Below are positions 1 through 7,877 of a stretch of DNA of 36,343 nucleotides, piece after piece (position 1 is the first letter of the stretch; each line of letters opens with the position of its first letter). This stretch comes from Candidatus Aminicenantota bacterium (GTDB taxonomy: Bacteria; Acidobacteriota; Aminicenantia; Aminicenantales; Aminicenantaceae). The stretch covers positions 1 to 36,343 of the forward strand of contig DAOVBT010000001.1 of the NCBI GenBank assembly GCA_030670375.1, in the 5' to 3' direction. A program made the position numbers and the translations under genes. The notes under the pieces were generated by a model. It did not search any database. It was not told the origin of the DNA and was given only the letters and a program-made list of their open reading frames with translations.

Positions 1-524
1 GCTTCACCTGCAGGAGTGCCTTCTTCTGCAGGCTGGAAGATGAACTTGATATTCCCGTTGATTTTTTCTTTGAGAGCACTCATAATCTTGGCCGTTCCCA
101 GGGCTATGGCAACGTGAATGTCATGGCCGCATGCATGCATGACACCAGGATTGAGAGATTTGAATGACAAATCGGTCAGTTCCTGGATTGGGAGGGCATC
201 CATATCTGCCCTCAAACCAATGGTCATTCCTTGCTCCGCTCCTCGCAACAATCCCGTCACACCTGTTTTGGCTATGCCGGATTTGACTTCGAGACCGAAA
301 GAGAGGAGCCTTGAAGCAATCAGGTTGGCAGTCTCGAATTCTCGATTTCCCAATTCCGGATTCATGTGGAGAAAACGTCTTGTGCGGATGATTTCGGCCT
401 TGTGTCTTTGAATTTCTTGATCGATCAAACGGGCTGTTTTGGAATCGACTCCCATTCCCATCAGAAAGAGCGTGAGAATATTAATCAGAATGGCAAGGAA
501 TCTAACCACACAATTTTTACTCAT
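1..524 (-). CDS. M20D-family amidohydrolase (N-terminal part, runs off the window)
   Basis: This is the first 174 residues of a metal-dependent amidohydrolase of the M20D type (hippurate / IAA-amino-acid / N-acyl-amino-acid hydrolases), which remove an acyl group from an amino acid. The start is ATG at 524-522. A hydrophobic segment at about residues 7-24 looks like a signal peptide, so the enzyme is probably exported. Family landmarks are RRFLHMNPELG, LRADMDALPIQE, the metal-binding MHACGHD motif and FQPAEEG just before the window edge. The Cys and His of HACGHD are the usual di-metal ligands and the first Glu of PAEE the usual catalytic base. It lies 44 bases downstream of the mutase gene on the same strand and is probably co-transcribed. 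The substrate cannot be told from this part. I am confident of the family, not of the exact activity. Confidence 0.85.
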   Translation of the reverse strand, partial: MSKNCVVRFLAILINILTLFLMGMGVDSKTARLIDQEIQRHKAEIIRTRRFLHMNPELGNREFETANLIASRLLSFGLEVKSGIAKTGVTGLLRGAEQGMTIGLRADMDALPIQELTDLSFKSLNPGVMHACGHDIHVAIALGTAKIMSALKEKINGNIKFIFQPAEEGTPAGE

Positions 525-568
525 GGATTTATCTTAGGTTTGCCGTTTTGGAATGTCAACAATCCATA

Positions 569-2170
569 TCAGATGGTGATATTTTCTTGATAAGTGCCGT
601 AGACCTCCCTGAGGCAAGACGCCATTTCTTCCAGGGTTGCCAATGATCTGACTGCTTCCAAGATCGGAGGAAAGACATTTCGCCCTTCCTGGGCGGCCAG
701 TTTGAGAGAGTGAAGGTGTCGTTTGACTCGATTTTCCGACCTTTCTGCTTTCACGCGTTTTAATCTTTCCACCTGGTTTTTTTCCACCTCTTCGGGAGGA
801 GAATAGAGATTGAAATCAATCTTTTCCTTTGCGTCTGTGAATGCATTAAGCGAAACGATGATCTGTTTTTTTTCTTCGACCTGTTTTTGATAGCGATAAG
901 CGCTTTCCTGGATTTCTTTTTGCACAAAGCCGGTTTCAATGGCTCGTCCCATCCCTCCCAAGTCTTCGATTTTCTGCAAGTATTCGAGGACTTTTTCTTC
1001 GATCTGGTTGGTCAGAGTTTCCAGAAAATAGGCCCCCCCAAGAGGATCCACACAATCGGCCACACCGCTTTCAAAAGCGATGATCTGTTGCGTGCGCAGG
1101 GCAATCTGAGCGGATGTTTCGCTGGGCAGGGCCAGAGCTTCATCCCTGGAATTGGTATGGAGAGATTGTGTGCCGCCGAGAACAGCAGCCAAGGCTTGAA
1201 GAGCTACGCGGACGACGTTGTTTTCGGGTTCCTGGGCGACTAAGGTTACCCCACTTGTCTGTGTGTGGAATCGGAATCGCCAAGATACAGGATCCTTAGC
1301 CTTAAAGGATGTCTTCACAATTCTGGCCCATATTCTCCGGGCTGCACGGAACTTAGCGATTTCTTCCAAAAAGTTGTTGTGGGCGGCGAGGAAAAAGGAA
1401 AGACGAGGAGCGATATCATCGATGTCCAGTCCGGCCTGTGTGGCAACCTTGATGTATTCGATGGCATCGGCAAATGTGAATGCCAACTCCTGGACTGCAG
1501 TAGATCCTGCCTCACGGATGTGATAACCGCTGATGCTCATGGTGTTCCATTGGGGAACATTTGTGCGACAAAAACTCAGGGTGTCCGTGATGATCTTGAG
1601 CGATGGTTTCGGGGGATAAATGTACGTCCCCCGAGCGATGTATTCTTTGAGAATGTCGTTCTGGATGGTCCCCCTGAGTTTTTCCCAGGCTATCCCTCTC
1701 GCTTCAGCCGTAGCCAAGTACATCGCAAGGATAATGGTAGCGGTTGCATTTATCGTCATCGATACGCTGACTTTATCCAGAGGAATATTTGAAAACAGAG
1801 CTTCCATATCCCTCAACGAGTCGATGGCAACGCCGACCTTTCCGACCTCTCCATATGCTTGAGGGTGATCAGAATCAAGCCCGATCTGGGTAGGCAGGTC
1901 GAAGGCTACACTCAGTCCTGTTTGCCCTTGGGAGAGGAGAAAACGATATCTCTTATTGGATTCTTCAGCAGTTGCGAACCCGGCATACTGGCGCATGGTC
2001 CACAGCTTTCCTCGATACATGCTGGGATATGGTCCTCGCGTGAACGGATATTCTCCCGGGTGACCAAGGGATTCTTCAGGATTAAAATCAGAAAGGTCTT
2101 TATCGGTGTAGACATTCCTGACCTCGATTTGAGAGGAGGTCAGGTACTTTTTTTTTCTCTCCTTATTCAT
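569..2170 (-). CDS. Methylmalonyl-CoA mutase, catalytic (large) subunit
   Basis: This is the catalytic TIM-barrel subunit of adenosylcobalamin-dependent methylmalonyl-CoA mutase, which interconverts (R)-methylmalonyl-CoA and succinyl-CoA. At 533 aa it has the acyl-CoA mutase domain only and lacks the C-terminal B12-binding domain, as in split archaeal-type enzymes; the small B12-binding subunit is not in this window. By alignment from memory with the Propionibacterium enzyme, Tyr62 (MRQY) matches Tyr89, Arg180 (IARGTYIYPP) matches Arg207 and His217 (GYHIRE) matches His244. Isobutyryl-CoA mutase carries Phe and Gln at the first two positions, so methylmalonyl-CoA is the better substrate call. 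HTQTSGVTL and GGTQSLHTNSRDEA are also present. The gene starts 23 bases after the enolase stop. A cobalamin-type importer lies upstream on the same strand, which fits the cofactor need. Confidence 0.93.
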   Translation of the reverse strand: MNKERKKKYLTSSQIEVRNVYTDKDLSDFNPEESLGHPGEYPFTRGPYPSMYRGKLWTMRQYAGFATAEESNKRYRFLLSQGQTGLSVAFDLPTQIGLDSDHPQAYGEVGKVGVAIDSLRDMEALFSNIPLDKVSVSMTINATATIILAMYLATAEARGIAWEKLRGTIQNDILKEYIARGTYIYPPKPSLKIITDTLSFCRTNVPQWNTMSISGYHIREAGSTAVQELAFTFADAIEYIKVATQAGLDIDDIAPRLSFFLAAHNNFLEEIAKFRAARRIWARIVKTSFKAKDPVSWRFRFHTQTSGVTLVAQEPENNVVRVALQALAAVLGGTQSLHTNSRDEALALPSETSAQIALRTQQIIAFESGVADCVDPLGGAYFLETLTNQIEEKVLEYLQKIEDLGGMGRAIETGFVQKEIQESAYRYQKQVEEKKQIIVSLNAFTDAKEKIDFNLYSPPEEVEKNQVERLKRVKAERSENRVKRHLHSLKLAAQEGRNVFPPILEAVRSLATLEEMASCLREVYGTYQENITI

Positions 2171-2193
2171 TTCCGCAACTTGGAGAGGTCCGA

Positions 2194-3495
2194 CTATGGT
2201 CCTGAGATGAATTTTGCGAACGGCTGGGTTCCTGCATAACTTCCTTTACTTCCCAGCTCGTCCTCGATTTCGAGGAGCCGGTTGTATTTGGCCACCCTTT
2301 CGCTACGGGAAAGGGAGCCTGTCTTTATTTGCCCCGCATTCGAACCGACACTCAAATCAGCGATGAACGTGTCTTCTGTTTCTCCTGAACGGTGGGATAT
2401 GACGGCCGTGTAACCGTTCTCATGGGCATAAGAGATGGTGTCCATCGTCTCGGTCAAGGTTCCGATTTGATTCAATTTGATTAAAATCGAATTTCCTATG
2501 CCGTTTGCGATCCCCTTTTTAAATCTATCCAAGTTTGTGACGAATATATCGTCTCCGACAAGCTGGATCTTTTCACCCAGTTCGTCTGTCATGATTTTCC
2601 ACCCATCCCAGTCATCTTCGTCGAACCCATCCTCAATACTGATGATCGGATACTTATCCACCAAGGTTTTATAGAAATCGATCATTTGGTCGATAGTTTT
2701 TTCGGAACCATCGGATTTTTTAAAAACATACTTGCCGTCGATGTAAAACTCGGATGCCGCCACATCTAGGGCAAGATACACCTCTTTTCCAGGTGCATAT
2801 CCGGCGTTTTGAATGCTTTGCAAAATGAGTTCTAACGCCTCTTCATTAGATCCGAGATTGGGTGCGAATCCGCCCTCATCCCCGACGGATGTGTTATATC
2901 CTTTTGTTTTAAGGGTTTTTTTCAAATGATGGAACACTTCTGCTCCGGCCCTTATGGCTTCTGAATAGCTGGGAAGTCCCGCCGGTGCGATCATGAACTC
3001 CTGGATATCCACGTTGTTGTCCGCATGAGAACCCCCGTTGAGGATGTTGATGAGCGGGACCGGGAGGATGTATTCTTCTCTTTTTCCTAAGTAGGCATAC
3101 AGCGGAAGACCTGAGGCTAGCGCTGCAGCCTGTGCGGCGCTCATCGAGACGGATAGGATAGCATTGGCTCCTAATTTGCTCTTGTTGGGCGTTCCGTCCA
3201 GGAGGATGAGTCGCTCGTCAAGAGTTTTCTGGTCGAGCGCATCCATCCCGATGATTTCTGGAGCGATAACTTCCTTTACATTGGATATCGCCTTCAATAC
3301 TCCCTTTCCCAGATACCGGTTGGACTCTCCATCCCTCATTTCAAGGGCTTCGTGTTTTCCCGTGGATGCTCCGGAGGGAACCGAACTTATTCCTTTCACT
3401 TGAGAAGAAACATAAACCCAAGTCCTTAGCGTCGGATTGCCCCGCGAGTCTAGGATTTCATTGACTTTGACTTCTGTGATTGTGGTTTTCGACAT
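2194..3495 (-). CDS. eno: Enolase
   Basis: Enolase (phosphopyruvate hydratase) converts 2-phosphoglycerate to phosphoenolpyruvate in cytosolic glycolysis and gluconeogenesis. The protein is full length at 433 aa. Visible landmarks are SGASTGKHEALEMRDG near residue 41, NILNGGSHADNNVDIQEFMI near 150, the proton-donor Glu207 in VGDEGGFAPN, Mg ligands at Asp244, Glu288 and Asp315, the catalytic base Lys340 in LIKLNQIGT, and the signature SHRSGETEDTFIADL near 367. No key residue is missing. It sits between the YtxH-like gene (69-base gap) and the mutase gene (23-base gap). The Shine-Dalgarno sequence before the ATG is weak and I could not read a convincing promoter in the 69-base gap, so it is probably transcribed with its neighbours. 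Confidence 0.98.
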   Translation of the reverse strand: MSKTTITEVKVNEILDSRGNPTLRTWVYVSSQVKGISSVPSGASTGKHEALEMRDGESNRYLGKGVLKAISNVKEVIAPEIIGMDALDQKTLDERLILLDGTPNKSKLGANAILSVSMSAAQAAALASGLPLYAYLGKREEYILPVPLINILNGGSHADNNVDIQEFMIAPAGLPSYSEAIRAGAEVFHHLKKTLKTKGYNTSVGDEGGFAPNLGSNEEALELILQSIQNAGYAPGKEVYLALDVAASEFYIDGKYVFKKSDGSEKTIDQMIDFYKTLVDKYPIISIEDGFDEDDWDGWKIMTDELGEKIQLVGDDIFVTNLDRFKKGIANGIGNSILIKLNQIGTLTETMDTISYAHENGYTAVISHRSGETEDTFIADLSVGSNAGQIKTGSLSRSERVAKYNRLLEIEDELGSKGSYAGTQPFAKFISGP

Positions 3496-3564
3496 TTTTA
3501 GACCTAATCGACTATATATAGAATGTTATCCTTAGAACAGTTTGTATCTTCGATGAAGAGGAGA

Positions 3565-3891
3565 TTACTTCTCTACGGGAACTTCTTCCTTAGCAACATC
3601 TTCGGGCTTTTTAGAGAGTTCTTTCTTTTTTTTGTCGACGAATTCTTTTATGGCATCGATTCCTTCGGTGGTTTTTTCCTTGACGACTTTGATCCCTTTT
3701 TCTGCTTCTTTGGCTATTCTGTCATAACTTTCCTTCGCTTTTTCCCCGGTTTTCACAGCGGATTCCTGGACTTTTTTCCGAGTATCGGCTCCACTTGCCG
3801 GTGCAAACAGAACTCCCAAGATAAAGCCAGTGGCTGTCCCGATGAGAAAGGAGAGGGTGACTTCAAGAGCACTAGAACCTTTATCTGACAT
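3565..3891 (-). CDS. YtxH-like small membrane protein
   Basis: This 108-aa protein has one N-terminal membrane segment (about residues 9-29) containing the Gly-rich run GTATGFILGVLFAPASG and then TRKK, the hallmark of the YtxH-like (PF12732) family. The rest is a Lys/Glu-rich, probably helical or coiled cytoplasmic tail. YtxH proteins are often linked to general stress or envelope functions, but the molecular role is not established. A strong Shine-Dalgarno AAGGAGG lies just before the ATG. Its first 11 bases overlap the end of the DUF948-like gene, so the two are translationally linked. Pairs of a DUF948-like and a YtxH-like gene recur in many bacteria. Family call is good; function unknown. 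Confidence 0.8.
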   Translation of the reverse strand: MSDKGSSALEVTLSFLIGTATGFILGVLFAPASGADTRKKVQESAVKTGEKAKESYDRIAKEAEKGIKVVKEKTTEGIDAIKEFVDKKKKELSKKPEDVAKEEVPVEK

Positions 3892-4252
3892 TTTTTTCCT
3901 CCTTAAATTTTTTCGCTTGCCGCCAGCCTAAACGCATCAACGGAAATAAAAACGGCCAGTACTTTGAGCTCGGTCTCAAGATTTTCATTGCCACAAACCA
4001 GGCGATTTCTGAAACGCTCACGGCTGTCTTTTTTGAGGCTTGAACCAGCTCGCCCACATCCTCAATTCTTGACTGGAGAATCCGGCCCGTCTCCCTTGTC
4101 TCTCCGACCAGCGCCTTGACCTCGATTAGGGTTTCTTCTGCTTCACGTGCTGTTTTACGGAGTTGTCTCAGCAAGTTGACCAGGAATGTGACAGCGACGA
4201 CCACAGCAATCGTGATTACGAGCAGTAAAAATTGGTTGAGAGTCAGCGGCAT
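3881..4252 (-). CDS. DUF948-like membrane protein
   Basis: This 123-aa protein starts at MPLTLNQF (ATG 4252-4250). It has one strong N-terminal membrane segment (about residues 7-27), followed by a helical region rich in Glu, Arg and Lys (TAREAEETLIEVKALVGETR) that predicts a coiled coil, then a less charged stretch (IAWFVAMKI) and a basic tail. This layout matches DUF948 (YtxG-like) proteins that typically precede a ytxH gene, as here. A longer reading with upstream starts is possible but would overlap the preceding gene in another frame, and those residues look non-coding. The role is unknown. It may form a membrane complex with the YtxH-like protein; that is inference from the 11-base gene overlap. 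Confidence 0.7.
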   Translation of the reverse strand: MPLTLNQFLLLVITIAVVVAVTFLVNLLRQLRKTAREAEETLIEVKALVGETRETGRILQSRIEDVGELVQASKKTAVSVSEIAWFVAMKILRPSSKYWPFLFPLMRLGWRQAKKFKEEKNVR

Positions 4253-4301
4253 CGTATTACATAGATAAAATAAAAACTTGGTTTTGTCAAATTGAACTGA
4301 A

Positions 4302-4880
4302 TTATTTCCAGAGGATTTTTTGCAAGTGTTCCAGATCGAATTCTTCTGCGATTTTCTCCAGGGTGTGGGCGAGTTCGTCTTCACTCTTATTTTGGATGGC
4401 TTGTTCCCATTTTTCCAGAGAGGAGGTCGGGATGAACACATGGTCTTTTTTTGCCAGACGGTTTATTCCCCGAAGTGCCTGCCAGTGTGTGATCATCAAG
4501 AGGGCCAAGACACCGAAAAAAACATTTGGCCCTGGAAGCAAGGCAGCAAGGCCACTGATCGGAAGAAGAATGGACTCTCCGACGAGGAGAAGGATATGTT
4601 TGGTTCTCTGCCTTTGGAGGAAAAAGAAGAAGCGAACCTTTATGCGTTGCTCCGTGCAGCATCCAGAATACAAAATCTCGACCTGATTTCCTTTTGCCTG
4701 TAAAATCTGCTCAAAGGCCTGTTCTTGCACAAGGATTTTTCTGGGCAATAACATGAGCTTTTGTCTGGCTTTTTCCCAGATTTCTTTCCAGCGGGAAAAT
4801 TTAATTTGGATTTGGTGAAAGGGTTTAGCAGAAAAATACCTGTATTTTTCGCGGTAATCCTTAACAAAAAAGAAACGCAT
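4302..4880 (-). CDS. Possible mitochondrial K+/H+-exchange-related (Mit_KHE1-like) membrane protein
   Basis: This 192-aa protein starts at MRFFFVKDY with AGGGA a few bases upstream. Residues 1-90 are basic and soluble-looking. A hydrophobic region follows at about 92-128, containing the helix-breaking motif LLPGPNVFF and then THWQALRG, and the C-terminal tail is charged and helical. A Pro-Gly-Pro-Asn-Val core followed by a His-Trp-x-Ala-x-x-Gly pattern is what I remember of the Mit_KHE1 family (PF10173), named from a yeast protein linked to mitochondrial K+/H+ exchange. The match is from memory and is not certain. The gene lies between btuC (65-base gap) and the DUF948-like gene (49-base gap), all on one strand. 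If the family call is wrong, it is simply an unrecognised inner-membrane protein. Confidence 0.5.
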   Translation of the reverse strand: MRFFFVKDYREKYRYFSAKPFHQIQIKFSRWKEIWEKARQKLMLLPRKILVQEQAFEQILQAKGNQVEILYSGCCTEQRIKVRFFFFLQRQRTKHILLLVGESILLPISGLAALLPGPNVFFGVLALLMITHWQALRGINRLAKKDHVFIPTSSLEKWEQAIQNKSEDELAHTLEKIAEEFDLEHLQKILWK

Positions 4881-4945
4881 TTTCCCTATTTTACCAATTC
4901 GGCACAAAGAAACAAGCACTACCGCAAGCATCGGAGAAAGCCTCG

Positions 4946-5938
4946 CTAGCGGCGTTGGTTGAGGAGGTAGATGAAAAAAGGAGCGCCGACAGCAGCCGTT
5001 ATGATGCCGATCGGAAGTTCCGATCCTGATAGGATGGTTCTTGCCAGCAAGTCGCAGAACATCAGAAAAACCCCTCCCATGATGGAGGAGGAAAAAAAGA
5101 GATATCTGTGATCGGGGCCGATAAGAAGGCGGACCCAATGGGGAATGATCAAGCCGACAAATCCGACAATACCGCTTACCGAGACTGATGAAGATGCCAG
5201 CAATGTGGAAACGACCAAAAAGATTTTTCGTGTCCGGCTGACAGAACAGCCGAGGGATTGGGCGATTTCGTCTCCCATGACAAGAAGGTTCATATCCTTG
5301 GCTAGCCACTGGGAGATAAAAAAACAGAAGATGAATGTGGGAAAGATGACCCGGAAATGATTCCAGTCAGCCAAATGAAAACTTCCCAGGAGCCAAAACA
5401 CGGCCTGTTCGAAGGATTCGGATTTAAAAAAGATCAAAAATGAGGTTAAAGACGAAGCCAGGGCTCCGGCTGCAATTCCTGTCAGGAGCAAGGTTTCCAC
5501 CTTGAAAGTACCCTTTCTCTGGGAAAGGATATACACCAGGGAAACGATGGAAAGTCCGGAACCAAAGGCAAAAACATTCTGCATGGAGAATCCCCAAAAA
5601 CTCATGTTCACCCCGAGGATGAGGGCTAGGACAGCACCAAAAGAGGCTCCCGATGAGACGCCGACTACAAACGGACCAGCCATAGGGTTTTGAAAGTATC
5701 CTTGCAGAATGGCCCCAGAGAGAGAGAGGCATGCGCCTACCAAAAAAGAAAGGAGGGCACGGGAAAATCGCAGGTGGATGAAAATCTGGGCATTTGTCTG
5801 GTCGCTGTGAACCAGAAAATTCCAAAGGTCGATGAAGCTCGTTTTGACAGAACCTTTCACCAAAGACACATAAAGCCCTGCGGCCAGCAGAAATAGCAAA
5901 ATCGAGAGGAGTCGAATCCTTTTTTTCTGCGGAGTCAT
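4946..5938 (-). CDS. btuC: FecCD-family ABC permease, probable cobalamin importer subunit
   Basis: This 330-aa polytopic protein is the membrane subunit of a type II ABC importer (BtuC/FecCD/FepD family). It has about nine to ten hydrophobic segments. Landmarks are the early RFSRALLSFLVGACLSLSGA, QNPMAGPFVVGVSSGA near residue 85, and GFVGLIIPHWVRLLIGPDHR near 265, the usual coupling region for the ATPase. The start ATG overlaps the binding-protein stop by four bases (ATGA). BtuC-type permeases carry B12, while close relatives carry ferric siderophores or haem. B12 is preferred here because of the BtuF-like partner and the B12-dependent mutase further along the same strand. Confidence 0.88.
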   Translation of the reverse strand: MTPQKKRIRLLSILLFLLAAGLYVSLVKGSVKTSFIDLWNFLVHSDQTNAQIFIHLRFSRALLSFLVGACLSLSGAILQGYFQNPMAGPFVVGVSSGASFGAVLALILGVNMSFWGFSMQNVFAFGSGLSIVSLVYILSQRKGTFKVETLLLTGIAAGALASSLTSFLIFFKSESFEQAVFWLLGSFHLADWNHFRVIFPTFIFCFFISQWLAKDMNLLVMGDEIAQSLGCSVSRTRKIFLVVSTLLASSSVSVSGIVGFVGLIIPHWVRLLIGPDHRYLFFSSSIMGGVFLMFCDLLARTILSGSELPIGIITAAVGAPFFIYLLNQRR

Positions 5939-6852
5939 TGGCCATCCTTAAAAAAAGAGGGATGCAGGATGCGGGCGAGCTGGTCGAAAGCCTGGAATAA
6001 TCTGGGCCCCGGCCGGGTGATCAAATCTTCGTTTAAAAAATAGATGTTTCCCTTTTGTACTGCCTTGATGCTCTCTAGGTGGGCTTCCTTTGTGAACCAT
6101 GTTTTAACTTCACAAAAATCGGAGTCTGACTTGCTTATGACAACGATGTATTCAGGATTTTGGTGGATGAGTTCCTCTCGATTGTAGCTGAACCAGGCTC
6201 TAGGAATTTCACCTGCAGCATTGACTCCTTTTGCCTTCAGGATGAGATCATTCATAAAGCTTTTTTTTCCGCAAGTCCAAAGGCCTTTCCCATAAAGGTC
6301 GATGAAAACCTTTGGCCTATTGTTCACGTTTTTTAAGGAAGTTTCTATCCTCTTGAGATTCTCACGCAAAGGGGCGACGAGACTTTCTGCGGCTTTTTCT
6401 TTTCGTGTGATTTGGCCTATCCTATGGATGAGAACAAAAACGGATTCCAGGGTTGTCCCTTCTTCCAGGACAAAAACGGGCAACTCAAGGTCTTTGAGCC
6501 GCCGGACCAGCCTCAATGGATTGCCCCTGAAGGCAATGATAAGGTCCGGTCGAAGATCGATGATTTTTTCCAAGTCCGGGTCGACCATTCCTCCGACACG
6601 ATTTTTTGTTTGTGCCTGTTTCGGATAGTTGCAGTAGCGGGTCACACCGATGATTTTTTTTTCCAGACCTAAGGCAAACAGAATCTCCGTAACATTCGGA
6701 GTCAGGGAAATGATTCTCTGGGGTGGACTTCCGAGGACATGCGTGTAGCCCAGGTCATCCTTGATGGTCAGGTTTTGGCCACCTGGAGAGGTGAGATTGA
6801 GAAGGAACAGAAGACAGAGAGCCGAAGTTGTGCGTTTCATTTGAATTCTCAC
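5935..6852 (-). CDS. btuF: BtuF-like periplasmic cobalamin-binding protein
   Basis: This 305-aa exported substrate-binding protein has a signal peptide at about residues 5-25 (basic MKR, then ALCLLFLLNLTSPGG). The mature part begins like BtuF proteins: RIISLTPNVTEILFALGL, then GVTRYCNYP and VGGMVDPDLEKIIDLRPDL. The C-x-YP...VGG pattern is typical of cobalamin rather than siderophore binders. The listed start is GTG at 6852-6850, which overlaps the ATPase stop as GTGA; an ATG four codons later (6840) is equally possible. The protein would hand B12 to BtuCD at the periplasmic face. The outer-membrane receptor is not in the window. Cobalamin as ligand is well supported but not proven. Confidence 0.85.
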   Translation of the reverse strand: MRIQMKRTTSALCLLFLLNLTSPGGQNLTIKDDLGYTHVLGSPPQRIISLTPNVTEILFALGLEKKIIGVTRYCNYPKQAQTKNRVGGMVDPDLEKIIDLRPDLIIAFRGNPLRLVRRLKDLELPVFVLEEGTTLESVFVLIHRIGQITRKEKAAESLVAPLRENLKRIETSLKNVNNRPKVFIDLYGKGLWTCGKKSFMNDLILKAKGVNAAGEIPRAWFSYNREELIHQNPEYIVVISKSDSDFCEVKTWFTKEAHLESIKAVQKGNIYFLNEDLITRPGPRLFQAFDQLARILHPSFFKDGQ

Positions 6853-7637
6853 TCTTGTTTCTTAAATGTCAGGGAAATCTCAGGGAGGCCAGAGTGAAGA
6901 TTTTTCCTCACGTCCACATCGGTATGGAAAACCTCTTGGATATTCTGCTTTGTGATAAGTTCGGAGGGAGGCCCCAGAGAATGGATTCCGCCGTTTTGGA
7001 GGAAGAGAAGCCTCTGGGAATACGGAACGGCTAGATTGATATTGTGCTCGGCGGTAAGAATGGTTTTGTTTTTTTCTTCCTGTAATCGTTTCAGGATTTG
7101 ATAGATTTCCACCTGATAGTTGATATCAAGATGAGCGCTGGGCTCATCCAGGAACAGGAGTGGTGTGTCCTGTGCCAACGCCCGGGCGATGAAAACACGT
7201 TGTCTTTCTCCACCGCTGAGATGCGCGATTTTTTTGTTTTTTAGCCGCGTGGTTTCTGTAAGATCCATGATTTCTTCGATAATGCTTTTGTCTGCGGCCG
7301 TTATACAGGTGAATTTGCCTTGATGAACATATCTGCCCATCAAGATGATTTCCTCAACGGTAAACTCGAAAGAGACCTCGAACATTTGGGGGACATAAGC
7401 CATTTTTTGGGCTAATTCCCTGGGTTTATGTGCAGACATCTCTTTCCCGTCTAATAAGATCTTCCCGGAGATATCCATCAGCAGGCCTTGAATGGCTTTT
7501 ATCATTGTGCTTTTTCCCGATCCATTCCGGCCCAGGACGGATAGAAACTCCCCTTTGTTCAAGGAGAAGGAAATATTTTTGATGATGTCTCCGTTCCCGT
7601 AGCCTGCGGTAAGATCCTGGATTTCAAGGATTGCCAT
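6849..7637 (-). CDS. btuD: ABC importer ATPase (BtuD/FepC type)
   Basis: This 262-aa ATPase powers the importer encoded immediately downstream. Walker A is GRNGSGKST at about residues 36-44, the Q-loop lies in MAYVPQMF, the ABC signature is LSGGERQRV, Walker B plus D-loop is LLFLDEPSAHLD, and the switch His lies in TAEHNINLA. It is the first gene of the btuD-btuF-btuC series; all junctions in that trio are four-base overlaps, so expression is tightly coupled. The ATG has no good Shine-Dalgarno; a GAGGAG lies too far upstream (about 24 bases). An in-frame TAA a few codons above the ATG excludes a longer protein. I saw no B12 riboswitch upstream. Confidence 0.9.
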   Translation of the reverse strand: MAILEIQDLTAGYGNGDIIKNISFSLNKGEFLSVLGRNGSGKSTMIKAIQGLLMDISGKILLDGKEMSAHKPRELAQKMAYVPQMFEVSFEFTVEEIILMGRYVHQGKFTCITAADKSIIEEIMDLTETTRLKNKKIAHLSGGERQRVFIARALAQDTPLLFLDEPSAHLDINYQVEIYQILKRLQEEKNKTILTAEHNINLAVPYSQRLLFLQNGGIHSLGPPSELITKQNIQEVFHTDVDVRKNLHSGLPEISLTFKKQE

Positions 7638-7877
7638 GGTATAAAGAGTTTACGGATTTCTCCTCTTTACTTCAACCAAGTAGCCTAAATTATTTATAAA
7701 AAATGCCGATCCCTGTTTTCACTTTCCAATATAAAGTGCATAAATCCATAAATCACAAATAATGGGCATTTTTACCCTAAGCGCGGGTTGGCTCCAGGGC
7801 AAATTCTTGACTTTTAAGGGTGAGAAATCTAATATTTAGGATTGCCTCAGATTTTGGAAATAAATACAGAGGAACCG
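7638..7877. other. Intergenic region between divergent btuD and leuS
   Basis: This 240-base AT-rich stretch holds the leuS promoter at its right end. It also contains a 19-bp inverted repeat (CACTTT, seven bases, AAAGTG at 7720-7738) and a wider pair of nine-base arms (AAAAATGCC at 7699-7707 and GGCATTTTT at 7765-7773). I could not find a convincing consensus promoter for btuD. There is no B12-box or other conserved riboswitch core that I can recognise, and no T-box ahead of leuS. Confidence 0.6.
7807..7835 (+). promoter_or_regulatory. Sigma-70-type promoter for leuS
   Basis: The -35 box TTGACT is at 7807-7812 and the -10 box TAATAT at 7830-7835, separated by exactly 17 bases. Transcription would begin at about 7842, leaving a leader of roughly 36 bases before the preferred GTG start at 7878. 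Confidence 0.75.

Noticed and set aside
4881..5309. Long N-terminal extension of the Mit_KHE1-like gene reading through btuC in another frame
   Set aside because: The extension overlaps a convincing permease gene, has a Arg/His/Pro-rich non-protein-like composition, and the start at 4880 has a ribosome-binding site.
7638..7841. Cobalamin riboswitch upstream of btuD
   Set aside because: No B12 box or similar conserved core can be read on the minus strand; a covariance-model search would be needed to exclude a divergent form.
7842..7877. TTG start for leuS giving 12 more residues
   Set aside because: It coincides with the predicted transcription start and has no ribosome-binding site; the GTG at 7878 gives the usual LeuRS N-terminus.
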